Assembly: GCA_030607765.1 (NCBI GenBank)
Contig: JAUWJJ010000049.1
Coordinates: 1 to 7,561, forward strand
Direction of reading: 5' to 3'
From: Candidatus Aerophobota bacterium
GTDB taxonomy: Bacteria; Aerophobota; Aerophobia; Aerophobales; B3-G15
Length of the DNA stretch: 7,561 nucleotides
Both the position numbers and the translations under genes were made by a program. The notes below the pieces were generated by a model. It was not told the DNA's origin. It ran no database searches and was given only the letters and a program-made list of their open reading frames with translations. Below, in pieces: positions 1 to 6,024 of this stretch (position 1 is the stretch's first letter; each line of letters starts with the position of its first letter).

Positions 1-132
1 AAGTAAATTAAAACCATAATTCTTGTAAGGAGTATGATTTTTTATCAATTTAATTATAGCTAAAAATTTAAAATTTGCAAGATGGCGCTTCAAGTTTAAG
101 AAAAGTTTATCTCTGGCATTATCAAAACTCAT
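1..132 (-). CDS. 5' end of an unidentified gene (partial)
   Basis: An open frame starts with ATG at 132 on the minus strand and stays open for 44 codons to the window edge. Its upstream sequence contains an AAAGGA-type ribosome binding site about 5 bases before the ATG. The visible product begins MSFDNARDKLFLNLKRHLAN and is rich in Lys, Asn, Leu and aromatic residues, with no membrane segment or recognisable motif. It is transcribed divergently from the DUF218 gene starting at 259, so the 126 bases between them should hold both promoters. No good minus-strand promoter was found. I do not recognise the family. The good binding site and absence of stops argue for a real gene, but 44 codons of AT-rich DNA can stay open by chance. 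Confidence 0.5.
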   Translation of the reverse strand, partial: MSFDNARDKLFLNLKRHLANFKFLAIIKLIKNHTPYKNYGFNLL

Positions 133-165
133 ATTTTCCTTTCAAAAATAAACTTATAATAAGAC

Positions 166-194
166 TTGATAATATTTCTCTTCTTGTGTATAAT
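166..194 (+). promoter_or_regulatory. sigma70-type promoter for the DUF218 gene
   Basis: TTGATA at 166-171 and a perfect TATAAT at 189-194 are separated by exactly 17 bases. Transcription would begin near 200-202, leaving a leader of roughly 57 bases before the ATG at 259. It is the best promoter match upstream of that gene. An earlier TATAAT at 155-160 lacks a usable -35 box. Confidence 0.75.
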
Positions 195-258
195 CAAAAA
201 CTGAAGGTGATAAATAATTTATAGTGGATGAAGAAAATAAAAGAAAAGGGGAAGGAAA

Positions 259-894
259 ATGTTAATATCAGCAAAAAAATTAAGGAAAGTCTTTTTAACC
301 ACAGGAATAGTAGTTTTAATAATTTTTGCTATCCTATATCTTCCATTTACACAGGGTAAACTAACCGAAATTTTAAATGTGAATGAAGATCTGCACCCTT
401 CCCAAGTTATTGTAGTATTGGGAGGAGGATTAAAACCTGATGGAAGTCCGGGAATTAGCACCCGGGAAAGGGTAGACTATGGAGTCTTTCTTTTTAAAAA
501 GGGTTTAGGAAATTACCTTATTTTAAGTGGAGGGGATAGGGCTAATAATCAACTGGAGGCTGGACAAATGTACAAAATAGCTTTAGGCAAAGGTATTCCT
601 CCGGAAGTGATGATAAAAGAAACCCGATCCTTAAATACATATGAAAATGCTATATATACTAAAAAACTTTTTTACCAATTTGGTATTAAAGGTAAGATAA
701 TTTTAGTAACCTCTCCTTATCATGTGCAAAGAGCTCTATCTTGCTTTAAAAAGCAAGGGTTTAAAGTTTCACCGGCACCTGTAGAAAAAAGTGAAATTTA
801 TACCTATGGATTTTATCAGAATTTTAGAAACCTGCGTTTACTTATGCACGAGTTTTTAGCTTTAGCTTACTACAGATACTACCAGCGGATTTGA
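259..894 (+). CDS. YdcF/SanA-like DUF218 domain membrane-anchored protein
   Basis: A 211-residue protein of the DUF218 (YdcF/SanA/ElyC-like) superfamily. Residues 11-30 form one hydrophobic segment after a Lys/Arg-rich start, so it is probably anchored in the inner membrane with the domain outside the cytoplasm. The domain spans about residues 48-175 with the family's hallmark blocks: VIVVLGGG (50-57), an R-x-R-V-D-x-G stretch (69-75), LILSGGD (87-93), EAGQMYKIAL (100-109), an E-T-R-S-x-N-T-x-E-N block (121-130) and ILVTSPYHVQRA (148-159), which holds the conserved S-x-Y-H-x-x-R-A residues. The family is linked to envelope integrity and possibly nucleotide or S-adenosylmethionine binding, but its reaction is poorly known. 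The start is supported by a GGGGAAGG purine tract at 248-255 just before the ATG. It has its own promoter and converges on the CsgG-like gene. Family assignment is firm; substrate is unknown. Confidence 0.9.
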   Translation: MLISAKKLRKVFLTTGIVVLIIFAILYLPFTQGKLTEILNVNEDLHPSQVIVVLGGGLKPDGSPGISTRERVDYGVFLFKKGLGNYLILSGGDRANNQLEAGQMYKIALGKGIPPEVMIKETRSLNTYENAIYTKKLFYQFGIKGKIILVTSPYHVQRALSCFKKQGFKVSPAPVEKSEIYTYGFYQNFRNLRLLMHEFLALAYYRYYQRI

Positions 895-999
895 TAAGAG
901 AGATTGGATATTTGAGGTATATCTTGAAATATCAAAACCTACATTCCTGGGAAATTAACCAAAAAGAGGCCAAGAAAAAACTATAGCTTGTTAAAGGAG

Positions 1000-1017
1000 A
1001 AAAAAGAGGGCTCCTCT
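1000..1017 (-). terminator. Rho-independent-like terminator after the CsgG-family gene
   Basis: Read on the minus strand, AGAGG and CCTCT pair around a 3-base AGC loop (1005-1017), and a run of T follows directly (1004-1000). It lies about 58 bases past the CsgG-family stop codon. The stem is only 5 bp, so it may be a weak terminator. No comparable T-tailed hairpin was found on the plus strand for the converging DUF218 gene. Confidence 0.5.
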
Positions 1018-1075
1018 GAGAGAGTGCATGAAAAAATACAGATCAATAAAAAGCCTCCTTTCTTTCCTGCTGATT

Positions 1076-2029
1076 TCAGAGTGTTTCTCGTATAATATTT
1101 CCCCGTGAAAAATTAGAACCTTCCAGCGGTTCAGCAATAGAATATTTTTCTTTAACTAAGATTACCTTGATTTCCCCCAGCTTTGTTTCTTCAACACCTA
1201 AGGATATTCCAGTTTCAGGATCAATAAACTCTTCCCCCTTTTCATAAACTACAAAAGTATCTCCTTCTTCCATATTGTCATTCAAACCAGCATTGATATA
1301 TACTTCCCCATTCTTTACCGTTATCACACTTCCCTGCCAGGGAATTTTTCCCATTCTTTCAACGATAATTTCAACTGCTCTGTCAATTACCTCCCGTGTA
1401 GCTTTACCCAAAGGAGTTTTCTTGAAACTGCTTGCTCCTATAGCAATACCCTTGTAAGTTGTCCCTACTGACAGAGATTGGCTCTCGGCTTTACCCTCTA
1501 CATTATCAGAAAATTTTATTTCTGCAGTACTCGTATCATACATACGCAGGTCAATTCCTACATGAGCCCTCTGTTCACTTATTCCTATACTGAAACCCTT
1601 GATTTTAATTTTACCAGCTCCACCGCTTTCTTTATGGCTAAACTCAGTTACAGCACCCCGAATAAGAATTTGAGCACCTAAAAGCTTTCCAGCTTGGGCA
1701 GCAGTCTGAGTACTTACTCTTCCACTCTCTCCTAACTTTTGCTCCTTTAAAACATCCTGAAGAGCCTGCCTTTCAAGTACAGTAAATTTACCTGTTTTCA
1801 CAAGAGCAGTTACGAGCATATCCGCCATTCCCTCACCTATTTCCCAATGCCAGCCCCACCAGGGGCGAACCTTATTCTCAAATCCAGCTACAGCGATACG
1901 TTTCTTAAGAACCCGCTGCGATTCTTCCTCCTCTTCCGCTATTGAGGCTACCAATCCACCTAATAAAAGCAACAATACAAAAGAAAGAATTATCCTTAGA
2001 ATAATATTATATTTCTCTCTTTTTCTCAT
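1076..2029 (-). CDS. CsgG/HfaB-family secreted protein
   Basis: A 317-residue protein of the CsgG family, whose best-known member forms the outer-membrane secretion pore for curli. Residues 1-31 look like a Sec signal peptide: basic MRKREK start, long Leu/Val/Ile core, cleavage probably near VASIA before an EEEEE run. There is no Cys in the signal region, so it lacks the lipobox of Escherichia coli CsgG. The CsgG domain follows: RIAVAGFEN (44-52), then GEGMADMLVTALVKTGKFTV (65-84) leading into LERQ, and a later GAQILIRGAV block. Residues 233-317 form a separate beta-rich C-terminal module beginning GSVITVKNGEVYINAG, as seen in many CsgG-like proteins outside curli operons. The start is placed at the ATG at 2029, not the in-frame ATG at 2050, because AGGAGG (2035-2040) sits 5 bases upstream of it and lies inside the longer reading. 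No curli subunit genes are nearby, so the secretion role is unproven. The family call is solid. Confidence 0.85.
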   Translation of the reverse strand: MRKREKYNIILRIILSFVLLLLLGGLVASIAEEEEESQRVLKKRIAVAGFENKVRPWWGWHWEIGEGMADMLVTALVKTGKFTVLERQALQDVLKEQKLGESGRVSTQTAAQAGKLLGAQILIRGAVTEFSHKESGGAGKIKIKGFSIGISEQRAHVGIDLRMYDTSTAEIKFSDNVEGKAESQSLSVGTTYKGIAIGASSFKKTPLGKATREVIDRAVEIIVERMGKIPWQGSVITVKNGEVYINAGLNDNMEEGDTFVVYEKGEEFIDPETGISLGVEETKLGEIKVILVKEKYSIAEPLEGSNFSRGNIIRETL

Positions 2030-2034
2030 ATCTC

Positions 2035-2040
2035 CCTCCT
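2035..2040 (-). promoter_or_regulatory. ribosome binding site that sets the CsgG-family start
   Basis: A perfect AGGAGG on the minus strand ends 5 bases before the ATG at 2029. The alternative in-frame ATG at 2050 has no comparable site and would place this motif inside the coding region, so the shorter protein is preferred. Confidence 0.8.
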
Positions 2041-2245
2041 GATATAACATTCACTATATATACCCTGAATGTCAAATTTTCTGCTGAGTTTCATCCTTCT
2101 TTTTAGCTCATAAATACATTATTCCCATTTCTTTTGCCACTCCACTTTTTCGGGTATCAATAGTAAACGATTGGGTTATCTTTCACTTTCTCTCAATCTA
2201 TTTCAATTGTAATAGCTTAGCTTTTCTAAAATTCTTTCCTGTCAA

Positions 2246-2336
2246 TTGTAGCTGCCTGATTTATCAGGCGGTTTGTAATTTGTAGTTGCCCAATTCATTG
2301 GGCGGTTTTAATACGCCGATAAATCGGCAAGCTACA
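2246..2336. repeat. composite palindromic repeat of three hairpin units (REP/MITE-like)
   Basis: Two 29-base units in the same orientation (2246-2274 and 2280-2308) match at 23 of 29 positions. A shorter third unit (about 2312-2336) is inverted. Each has a TGTAG leader beside a perfect palindrome: GCCTGAT-TT-ATCAGGC (2254-2269), GCCCAAT-TC-ATTGGGC (2288-2303) and GCCGAT-AA-ATCGGC (2315-2328). Four of the six differences between units 1 and 2 form two compensatory pairs in the stem (T-A to C-G and G-C to A-T). The outer ends TGTAGCT (2247-2253) and AGCTACA (2330-2336) are exact inverted repeats, so the whole block resembles a small non-autonomous element. Copy number elsewhere cannot be seen from this window. 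Confidence 0.8.
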
Positions 2337-2440
2337 GCAATGACAAATGAAGAATTCCTCCATTTTTTAGGAAAACTTACCTGTTACATTCAATTTATAT
2401 TTTTTAAATTTTTCTCGGTCTATTTAGCTTGTTTCCAACC

Positions 2441-2494
2441 ATGATTTTGAGGATTTTAGGCCGGGAGGTATCACCCAGGGTCGCCTCAAATCAT
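2441..2494. repeat. long imperfect inverted repeat after the beta-barrel gene
   Basis: ATGATTTTGAGG (2441-2452) pairs with CCTCAAATCAT (2484-2494) over 11 bp with one bulged T. The 31-base interior is GC-richer and can form a smaller hairpin (CCGGG at 2461-2465 with CCCAGG at 2474-2479, bulged A). On the minus strand it begins 18 bases past the stop of the beta-barrel gene, so it should lie in that mRNA's 3' region. It has no T run on either side, so it is not a standard Rho-independent terminator. It could protect the transcript end, be a factor-dependent terminator, or be an interspersed repeat. Confidence 0.6.
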
Positions 2495-2512
2495 ATAAAA
2501 CTATATTAACTT

Positions 2513-3070
2513 TTATAGGTTAAAACCTAACATAACAATTATACCACCAATATCTGAGATATCAACAACAGTAGGTACACCTCCGAGTTTCCAGTTGTCA
2601 ACAGTGCAAGTAGAATATTTACCTTCAATAAAGATACGCCTGGTAATGTTCCAACCCACCACTCCATGATAGCCAAGACCACTTCCCAAATGATTAGCTT
2701 CTCCCTCAACACTAACATTCACTATGTAGTAACCAGCACCTGCACCCAGGTAAAATCTGGCCCCGGGTATAAAGTACAGCGTAACGATTGCTGACCCAGT
2801 AGTCCAGTCAATTTTAGTACCCTCAATGGTCTTGCTCCACGGAAAGTAGTCAGCTCCTATTCCCAAACCTAAAATGCCTCCCAAAGTAGTGGTAAGTTCC
2901 CCACCATAAATGACACCGCCATCCGTTATTTTTTCTCCTCCCTCTTCAATCTCAGCTGATTCCGCGGGCATAAAGTAACCCCCCTTCAAACGGATAAAAG
3001 CGTATGTGGGGACAGACATTACACCTACAACCAGGACCAGTACAAGACCCATTACTAAAATCTTTTTCAT
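2513..3070 (-). CDS. small outer-membrane beta-barrel-like protein
   Basis: A 185-residue exported protein. Residues 1-24 are a clear Sec signal peptide (MKK start, Leu/Val core, cleavage probably after TYA). The mature part alternates Gly/aromatic/hydrophobic strands with polar turns, typical of small 8-stranded barrels of the OmpA/OmpW-like outer-membrane class: GGYFMP near the start, then LGLGIGADYFPW, TLYFIPGARFYLGAGAGYY and a glycine-rich final strand ending VMLGFNL. It ends in Leu, not the common terminal Phe. The ATG is well fixed by AAGGAGG (3078-3084) 7 bases upstream, and a near-consensus promoter precedes it, suggesting strong expression. It follows its own signals and is not co-transcribed with the oxidoreductase, which diverges. 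Specific function, ligand or partner is not evident, and the exact family is uncertain. Confidence 0.75.
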   Translation of the reverse strand: MKKILVMGLVLVLVVGVMSVPTYAFIRLKGGYFMPAESAEIEEGGEKITDGGVIYGGELTTTLGGILGLGIGADYFPWSKTIEGTKIDWTTGSAIVTLYFIPGARFYLGAGAGYYIVNVSVEGEANHLGSGLGYHGVVGWNITRRIFIEGKYSTCTVDNWKLGGVPTVVDISDIGGIIVMLGFNL

Positions 3071-3106
3071 TGTTGCACCTCCTTATCTTTTTATCGTAGC
3101 ATTTCC

Positions 3107-3134
3107 AATATATCTTAAAACATCACTGTGTCAA
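3107..3134 (-). promoter_or_regulatory. sigma70-type promoter for the beta-barrel gene
   Basis: On the minus strand, a perfect TTGACA (3129-3134) and TATATT (3107-3112) are separated by 16 bases. The leader to the ATG at 3070 would be about 30 bases and contains the AAGGAGG ribosome binding site. Confidence 0.7.
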
Positions 3135-3271
3135 TGCCACAAGTTAAATAAAAAAGAGGTCAAGATGGTATTACTTTGTAAATTAGAATGTAGGTAAAAT
3201 AAGAATTTTTTGTTTTAGAAAAAAGTAGTCAATTTTTGCCAAGTATAGGTTTAATAAAAAATTTTTAGTGA

Positions 3272-3299
3272 TTGATTTATATAATAATCATACTATAAT
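3272..3299 (+). promoter_or_regulatory. sigma70-type promoter for the oxidoreductase gene
   Basis: TTGATT (3272-3277) and a perfect TATAAT (3294-3299) are 16 bases apart. An A/T tract around 3256-3267 lies just upstream of the -35 box and could act as an UP element. The predicted leader before the ATG at 3342 is about 35 bases. Confidence 0.6.
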
Positions 3300-3341
3300 A
3301 CTTAAACGGTGGTCATTATATAAAAGTTATGGATAAAAAAG

Positions 3342-4370
3342 ATGGGTAAGCTAAGATGGGGAATTGTGGGCTTTGGAGCATTTACAGATCTTCGTATGGG
3401 TCCAGCTATTATGAGTTTACCTGACCATGAGCTAATAGCTATTATGAACAGAAATATCCATAAGGCAAAAAAGTATGCAAAGAAATATAATGTGCAATAT
3501 TACTATGATTCGGTTCAAGATTTGGTTAATAATCCTCATATTAATGCTGTGTATGTTGTTACCCCTAACTATCAGCATTGCCAGTATACCTGTATGGCTG
3601 CAGAGAAAGGGCTTCATATATTATGTGAGAAACCTATGGCTATGAATTTAAAGGAAGCTGAAAGAATGGTTACTGTCTGTTGCCAAAATAATGTTAAGCT
3701 TATGATCGGTAATATGATGCGTTTCCATTCTTGCCATCAATGGGCAAAGAAATGTATTAAAAAAGGATTCTTGGGAGAAATTACTGCCGTAAGAGCCAAA
3801 CTTGAATTTTATCTTTCCCCTAAACCAACCCAATGGAGATTTGTTCCAAAACTTAGTGGTGGAGGTGCTATTATGGATGTAGGAATACACTGTATTGATT
3901 TGTTGCGCTATTTAATAGAAAAAGAGGTAATACAGGTTAGTGCTTTTGTAAATACTCAATCATATCCTTTCCCTATTGATATTGATTCTGCAATACTGGT
4001 TAGATTTGATAATGGAATTCTTGGCACTATCAATGTATCTTTTAACAATAAATACGCAAATAGTGGCTTTGAAATCTTTGGAACAGAGGGAAGTTTAATT
4101 GGCGAGGGAAGTATTGGACAGGAACCTACAGGAAAAGTTACACTAATTACATCTAAAAGATCCAGGACTTACGAATCCAAACTGATCAATCCTTATGCTA
4201 TAGAGGCCGAACATTTTGCTAAGTGTATAGAAAACAATAAGGAACCTATGATAAATGGTGAGGAAGGGATTAAGGATTTAAAAATATGTTTGGCAGCTTA
4301 TCAATCGTCTCAAAAAAATGAGACTATTGATATTTCCTCTGTCACATCCAGCTACTCCTCTTTACAATAA
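3342..4370 (+). CDS. Gfo/Idh/MocA-family NAD(P)-dependent oxidoreductase
   Basis: A 342-residue dehydrogenase of the glucose-fructose oxidoreductase / inositol dehydrogenase family, of normal length. The N-terminal Rossmann fold starts at once: WGIVGFGAF (6-14), with G10 and G12 in the dinucleotide-binding turn. The substrate-side signature EKP (96-98) follows, with K97 the expected catalytic lysine. The C-terminal alpha/beta domain carries GGGAIMDVGIHCIDLLRYL (173-191), with D179 and H183 in the usual catalytic positions. Such enzymes oxidise or reduce a hydroxyl of sugars, inositols or related polyols in the cytoplasm; the substrate cannot be read from sequence. The start is set by the first Rossmann strand, although the binding site is weak (a GGA at 3331-3333). 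It leads a same-strand series with the four-cysteine protein 49 bases downstream and an MFS carrier, which fits a catabolic unit. Family call is firm. Confidence 0.92.
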   Translation: MGKLRWGIVGFGAFTDLRMGPAIMSLPDHELIAIMNRNIHKAKKYAKKYNVQYYYDSVQDLVNNPHINAVYVVTPNYQHCQYTCMAAEKGLHILCEKPMAMNLKEAERMVTVCCQNNVKLMIGNMMRFHSCHQWAKKCIKKGFLGEITAVRAKLEFYLSPKPTQWRFVPKLSGGGAIMDVGIHCIDLLRYLIEKEVIQVSAFVNTQSYPFPIDIDSAILVRFDNGILGTINVSFNNKYANSGFEIFGTEGSLIGEGSIGQEPTGKVTLITSKRSRTYESKLINPYAIEAEHFAKCIENNKEPMINGEEGIKDLKICLAAYQSSQKNETIDISSVTSSYSSLQ

Positions 4371-4409
4371 CTTATTTAAAGAAAAAATAATAGATAATTA
4401 CAAAAAGTT

Positions 4410-4414
4410 AAAGG
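4410..4414 (+). promoter_or_regulatory. ribosome binding site supporting a GTG start
   Basis: AAAGG lies 5 bases before the GTG at 4420. It favours a 65-residue product over the longer reading from the ATG at 4318, which would overlap the oxidoreductase by 53 bases and has no comparable site. Confidence 0.6.
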
Positions 4415-4419
4415 TCTTA

Positions 4420-4617
4420 GTGAAAGATTGCAAGTGGTTTTCAATGTGCCCAATGAAAAGGTTTTATGAAGAAGGAAGATTAGATAAAAAGTGGATTGAA
4501 CTGTACTGCAGGGGAGATTGGGAAAGTTGTATAAGGTATCAGATGGAGAAAAGAGGAGAATTTCATCCAGACTGGATGCTTCCAAATGGAAGTATTGATG
4601 AAAAACTAAAAGGATAA
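4420..4617 (+). CDS. small four-cysteine protein, function unknown
   Basis: A 65-residue protein starting MKDCKWFSMCPMKRFYEEGR. Four cysteines at 4, 10, 30 and 37 (C-x5-C-P-x18-C-x6-C) sit among strongly patterned residues: CPMKRFYEEG, WIELYCRGDWESCIRY and a C-terminal HPDWMLPNG. Such spacing suggests a metal site, zinc or an iron-sulfur cluster, and the YC-x6-C-x-RY half resembles short Cys-rich tails I associate with several signalling or redox proteins; that resemblance is from memory. It looks like a conserved stand-alone domain, not random translation. No signal peptide or membrane segment is present. The GTG start is chosen for the AAAGG site and because the preceding translated stretch looks non-conserved. 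It follows the oxidoreductase by 49 bases and is probably co-transcribed. Function is unknown. Confidence 0.7.
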   Translation: MKDCKWFSMCPMKRFYEEGRLDKKWIELYCRGDWESCIRYQMEKRGEFHPDWMLPNGSIDEKLKG

Positions 4618-4710
4618 AACGTATTTATGAAAAAGTAATGAGTGCCATATATGTAGAAAATTTAACCTGGATTCGCTGATTTGAATAATATTGGCTAAAG
4701 TTACTTTGAC

Positions 4711-4750
4711 TTCTAATAATGAATCTTGTTTATCTTTGCCTTTCCTAATT
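4711..4750. repeat. bipartite shared sequence, copy 1 (upstream of the MFS gene)
   Basis: TTCTAATA (4711-4718) and, 16 bases later, TTTGCCTTTCCTAATT (4735-4750) both recur in the same order at 6143-6174, where they are 8 bases apart. The last two bases overlap the -35 box proposed for the MFS promoter. Confidence 0.5.
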
Positions 4751-4776
4751 GAAAAGAAGCGAATTTCGTATATAAA
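4749..4776 (+). promoter_or_regulatory. possible promoter for the MFS gene
   Basis: TTGAAA (4749-4754) and TATAAA (4771-4776) are 16 bases apart, giving a leader of about 50 bases before the ATG at 4834. The 216-base gap after the four-cysteine gene also argues for an independent promoter. AT-rich DNA makes chance matches fairly likely. Confidence 0.45.
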
Positions 4777-4833
4777 TGAGTTAGTCGCCGTTTTGGCAAT
4801 TATAGAAAACAATAGTTTTAAAAGGACATTTTA

Positions 4834-6024
4834 ATGAAAGTGCCCGTAAGCAGATATCGCTGGGTTATCTTAATCCTTGCTTACTTCTGTACGCTGGGGC
4901 TTGCTTTTACATTCCACTCTCTACCACCCATCCTCACCTTGATTATCGAGGAATTGAAATTAAGCCACGCTGAAGCTGGTTTACTAATGGGTCTATTCGC
5001 ATTGCCAACCATATTTTTAGCGATTTTAACCGGCTTGCTTTTAGACCGTTGGGGAGTTTTTAAGATTGGTGTGATTTCTCTAATCCTTGTAATTATAGGG
5101 ATGTTCATCTTCGCTGTTGGTGGTACTTTTCTTTACATTGGTTTAGGAAGAGTTATTGCCGGATCTGGAGCTACAGCTATTTCTATGGTGGCTCTAAAAA
5201 TGCTTTCGCAGTGGTTTAGAAGACGTGAAGTAGGAACAGCAATAGGAATTAGTAACACTGCAATGCCTGTTGGTGCAATTATATGTTTTACAACTTTTGG
5301 TAGGTTGGGTGAAAGTTTGGGTTGGCGAATGCCAATTTTTATTCCTGTAATGATAGGTATAGTAGGATTAGCAGCCTTTCTGATACTCTATAAACCCGCT
5401 CCAGACCTGCCGCAAAAAATAATCTCTGATAAGGGAAAAAAGACAACAGGATTGTTCTCAAACTTATTAAAGATCGAAGTCTCAATATGGTTGATAGGAT
5501 TTTGTTGGATGTGGTTTAATGCATCAACCATTTCGTTTTTGACTTTTGCACCAGATTTTTTCATTTCAAAGGGATATAGTATTGGTTTTGCTGGTTTCCT
5601 TATTAGCTTACTTATGTGGGGCTTATTAATTTTAAGCCCAATAATTGGTCATTTAATAGATAAGGTTAACAATAACGATGTTTTCATCGGAGTGGGTGGG
5701 ATAATTCTAGCAACCGCAATTTATCTTGTTACCAGATCAACTAATTTCCTCTTTCCAATGGTTGTTATGGCAGTAGCAATGGGACTTGTTCCAGTCTCGG
5801 TCCTCTCCTTCCCATCAAAGATTTTGAAGTCCGAGAATTTAGGATTAAGTTTTGGTATCCTCTTAACGTGCGCTAGTATAGGGAGGGTTTTCAGTCCTTA
5901 CATAGCTGGTCTAATCAGAGACAAAACAGGCTCATACGAAATAAGTTTCATTTTTCTATCCATCCTTGCTCTGCTAACAACACTAACAGCTCTTATCTTA
6001 AGAATCAAGACGAGAAGGGGTTAG
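4834..6024 (+). CDS. MFS transporter, 12 transmembrane helices
   Basis: A 396-residue major facilitator superfamily carrier of typical length, with about twelve hydrophobic helices in two halves joined by a polar loop near residues 190-215. The loop between helices 2 and 3 carries the family's motif A, GLLLDRWG (67-74) with D71 and R72; a degenerate counterpart, GHLIDKV, occurs in the second half. WFRRREVGTAIGI after helix 4 and GRVIAGSGATA in helix 4 are also typical. General look is that of the small-solute branch (NarK/CynX/organic-anion-like), but the substrate cannot be named. The start is supported by AAAGGA (4821-4826) 7 bases before the ATG. It could import or export the substrate of the upstream oxidoreductase, an inference from position only. 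It is flanked on both sides by a shared bipartite sequence. Confidence 0.92.
   Translation: MKVPVSRYRWVILILAYFCTLGLAFTFHSLPPILTLIIEELKLSHAEAGLLMGLFALPTIFLAILTGLLLDRWGVFKIGVISLILVIIGMFIFAVGGTFLYIGLGRVIAGSGATAISMVALKMLSQWFRRREVGTAIGISNTAMPVGAIICFTTFGRLGESLGWRMPIFIPVMIGIVGLAAFLILYKPAPDLPQKIISDKGKKTTGLFSNLLKIEVSIWLIGFCWMWFNASTISFLTFAPDFFISKGYSIGFAGFLISLLMWGLLILSPIIGHLIDKVNNNDVFIGVGGIILATAIYLVTRSTNFLFPMVVMAVAMGLVPVSVLSFPSKILKSENLGLSFGILLTCASIGRVFSPYIAGLIRDKTGSYEISFIFLSILALLTTLTALILRIKTRRG

Larger units (their letters stand above)
2073..2512. other. 440-base gene-free gap between two minus-strand envelope genes
   Basis: No credible coding region or RNA gene was seen here. It contains the composite palindrome element at 2246-2336 and the long inverted repeat at 2441-2494, listed separately. 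The remaining AT-rich stretches (2073-2245 and 2337-2440) show no clear promoter, terminator or repeat. Confidence 0.6.

Noticed and set aside
1028..1108. Short plus-strand frame of 26 codons with a hydrophobic, signal-like start beginning MKKYRS
   Set aside because: It overlaps the 3' end of the CsgG-family gene on the opposite strand, is very short, and most of its hydrophobic look comes from T-rich codons.
2053..2078. TTGACA on the minus strand upstream of the CsgG-family gene as a promoter
   Set aside because: No acceptable -10 box lies 15-19 bases downstream; the TATATA tract is far too close.
3329..3349. Six-codon upstream frame (ATG at 3329, TAA at 3347-3349) overlapping the oxidoreductase start
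   Set aside because: No ribosome binding site, and in AT-rich DNA such overlaps are frequent; nothing shows it acts as a leader peptide.
4318..4419. N-terminal extension of the four-cysteine protein from the ATG at 4318
   Set aside because: It would overlap the oxidoreductase by 53 bases and lacks a binding site, while the GTG at 4420 has AAAGG 5 bases upstream and begins right at the Cys-patterned region.
4606..4812. Minus-strand open frame of 68 codons in the gap before the MFS gene
   Set aside because: It covers the proposed MFS promoter, has no binding site and no recognisable protein pattern; only the short sequence shared with 6143-6174 is notable.
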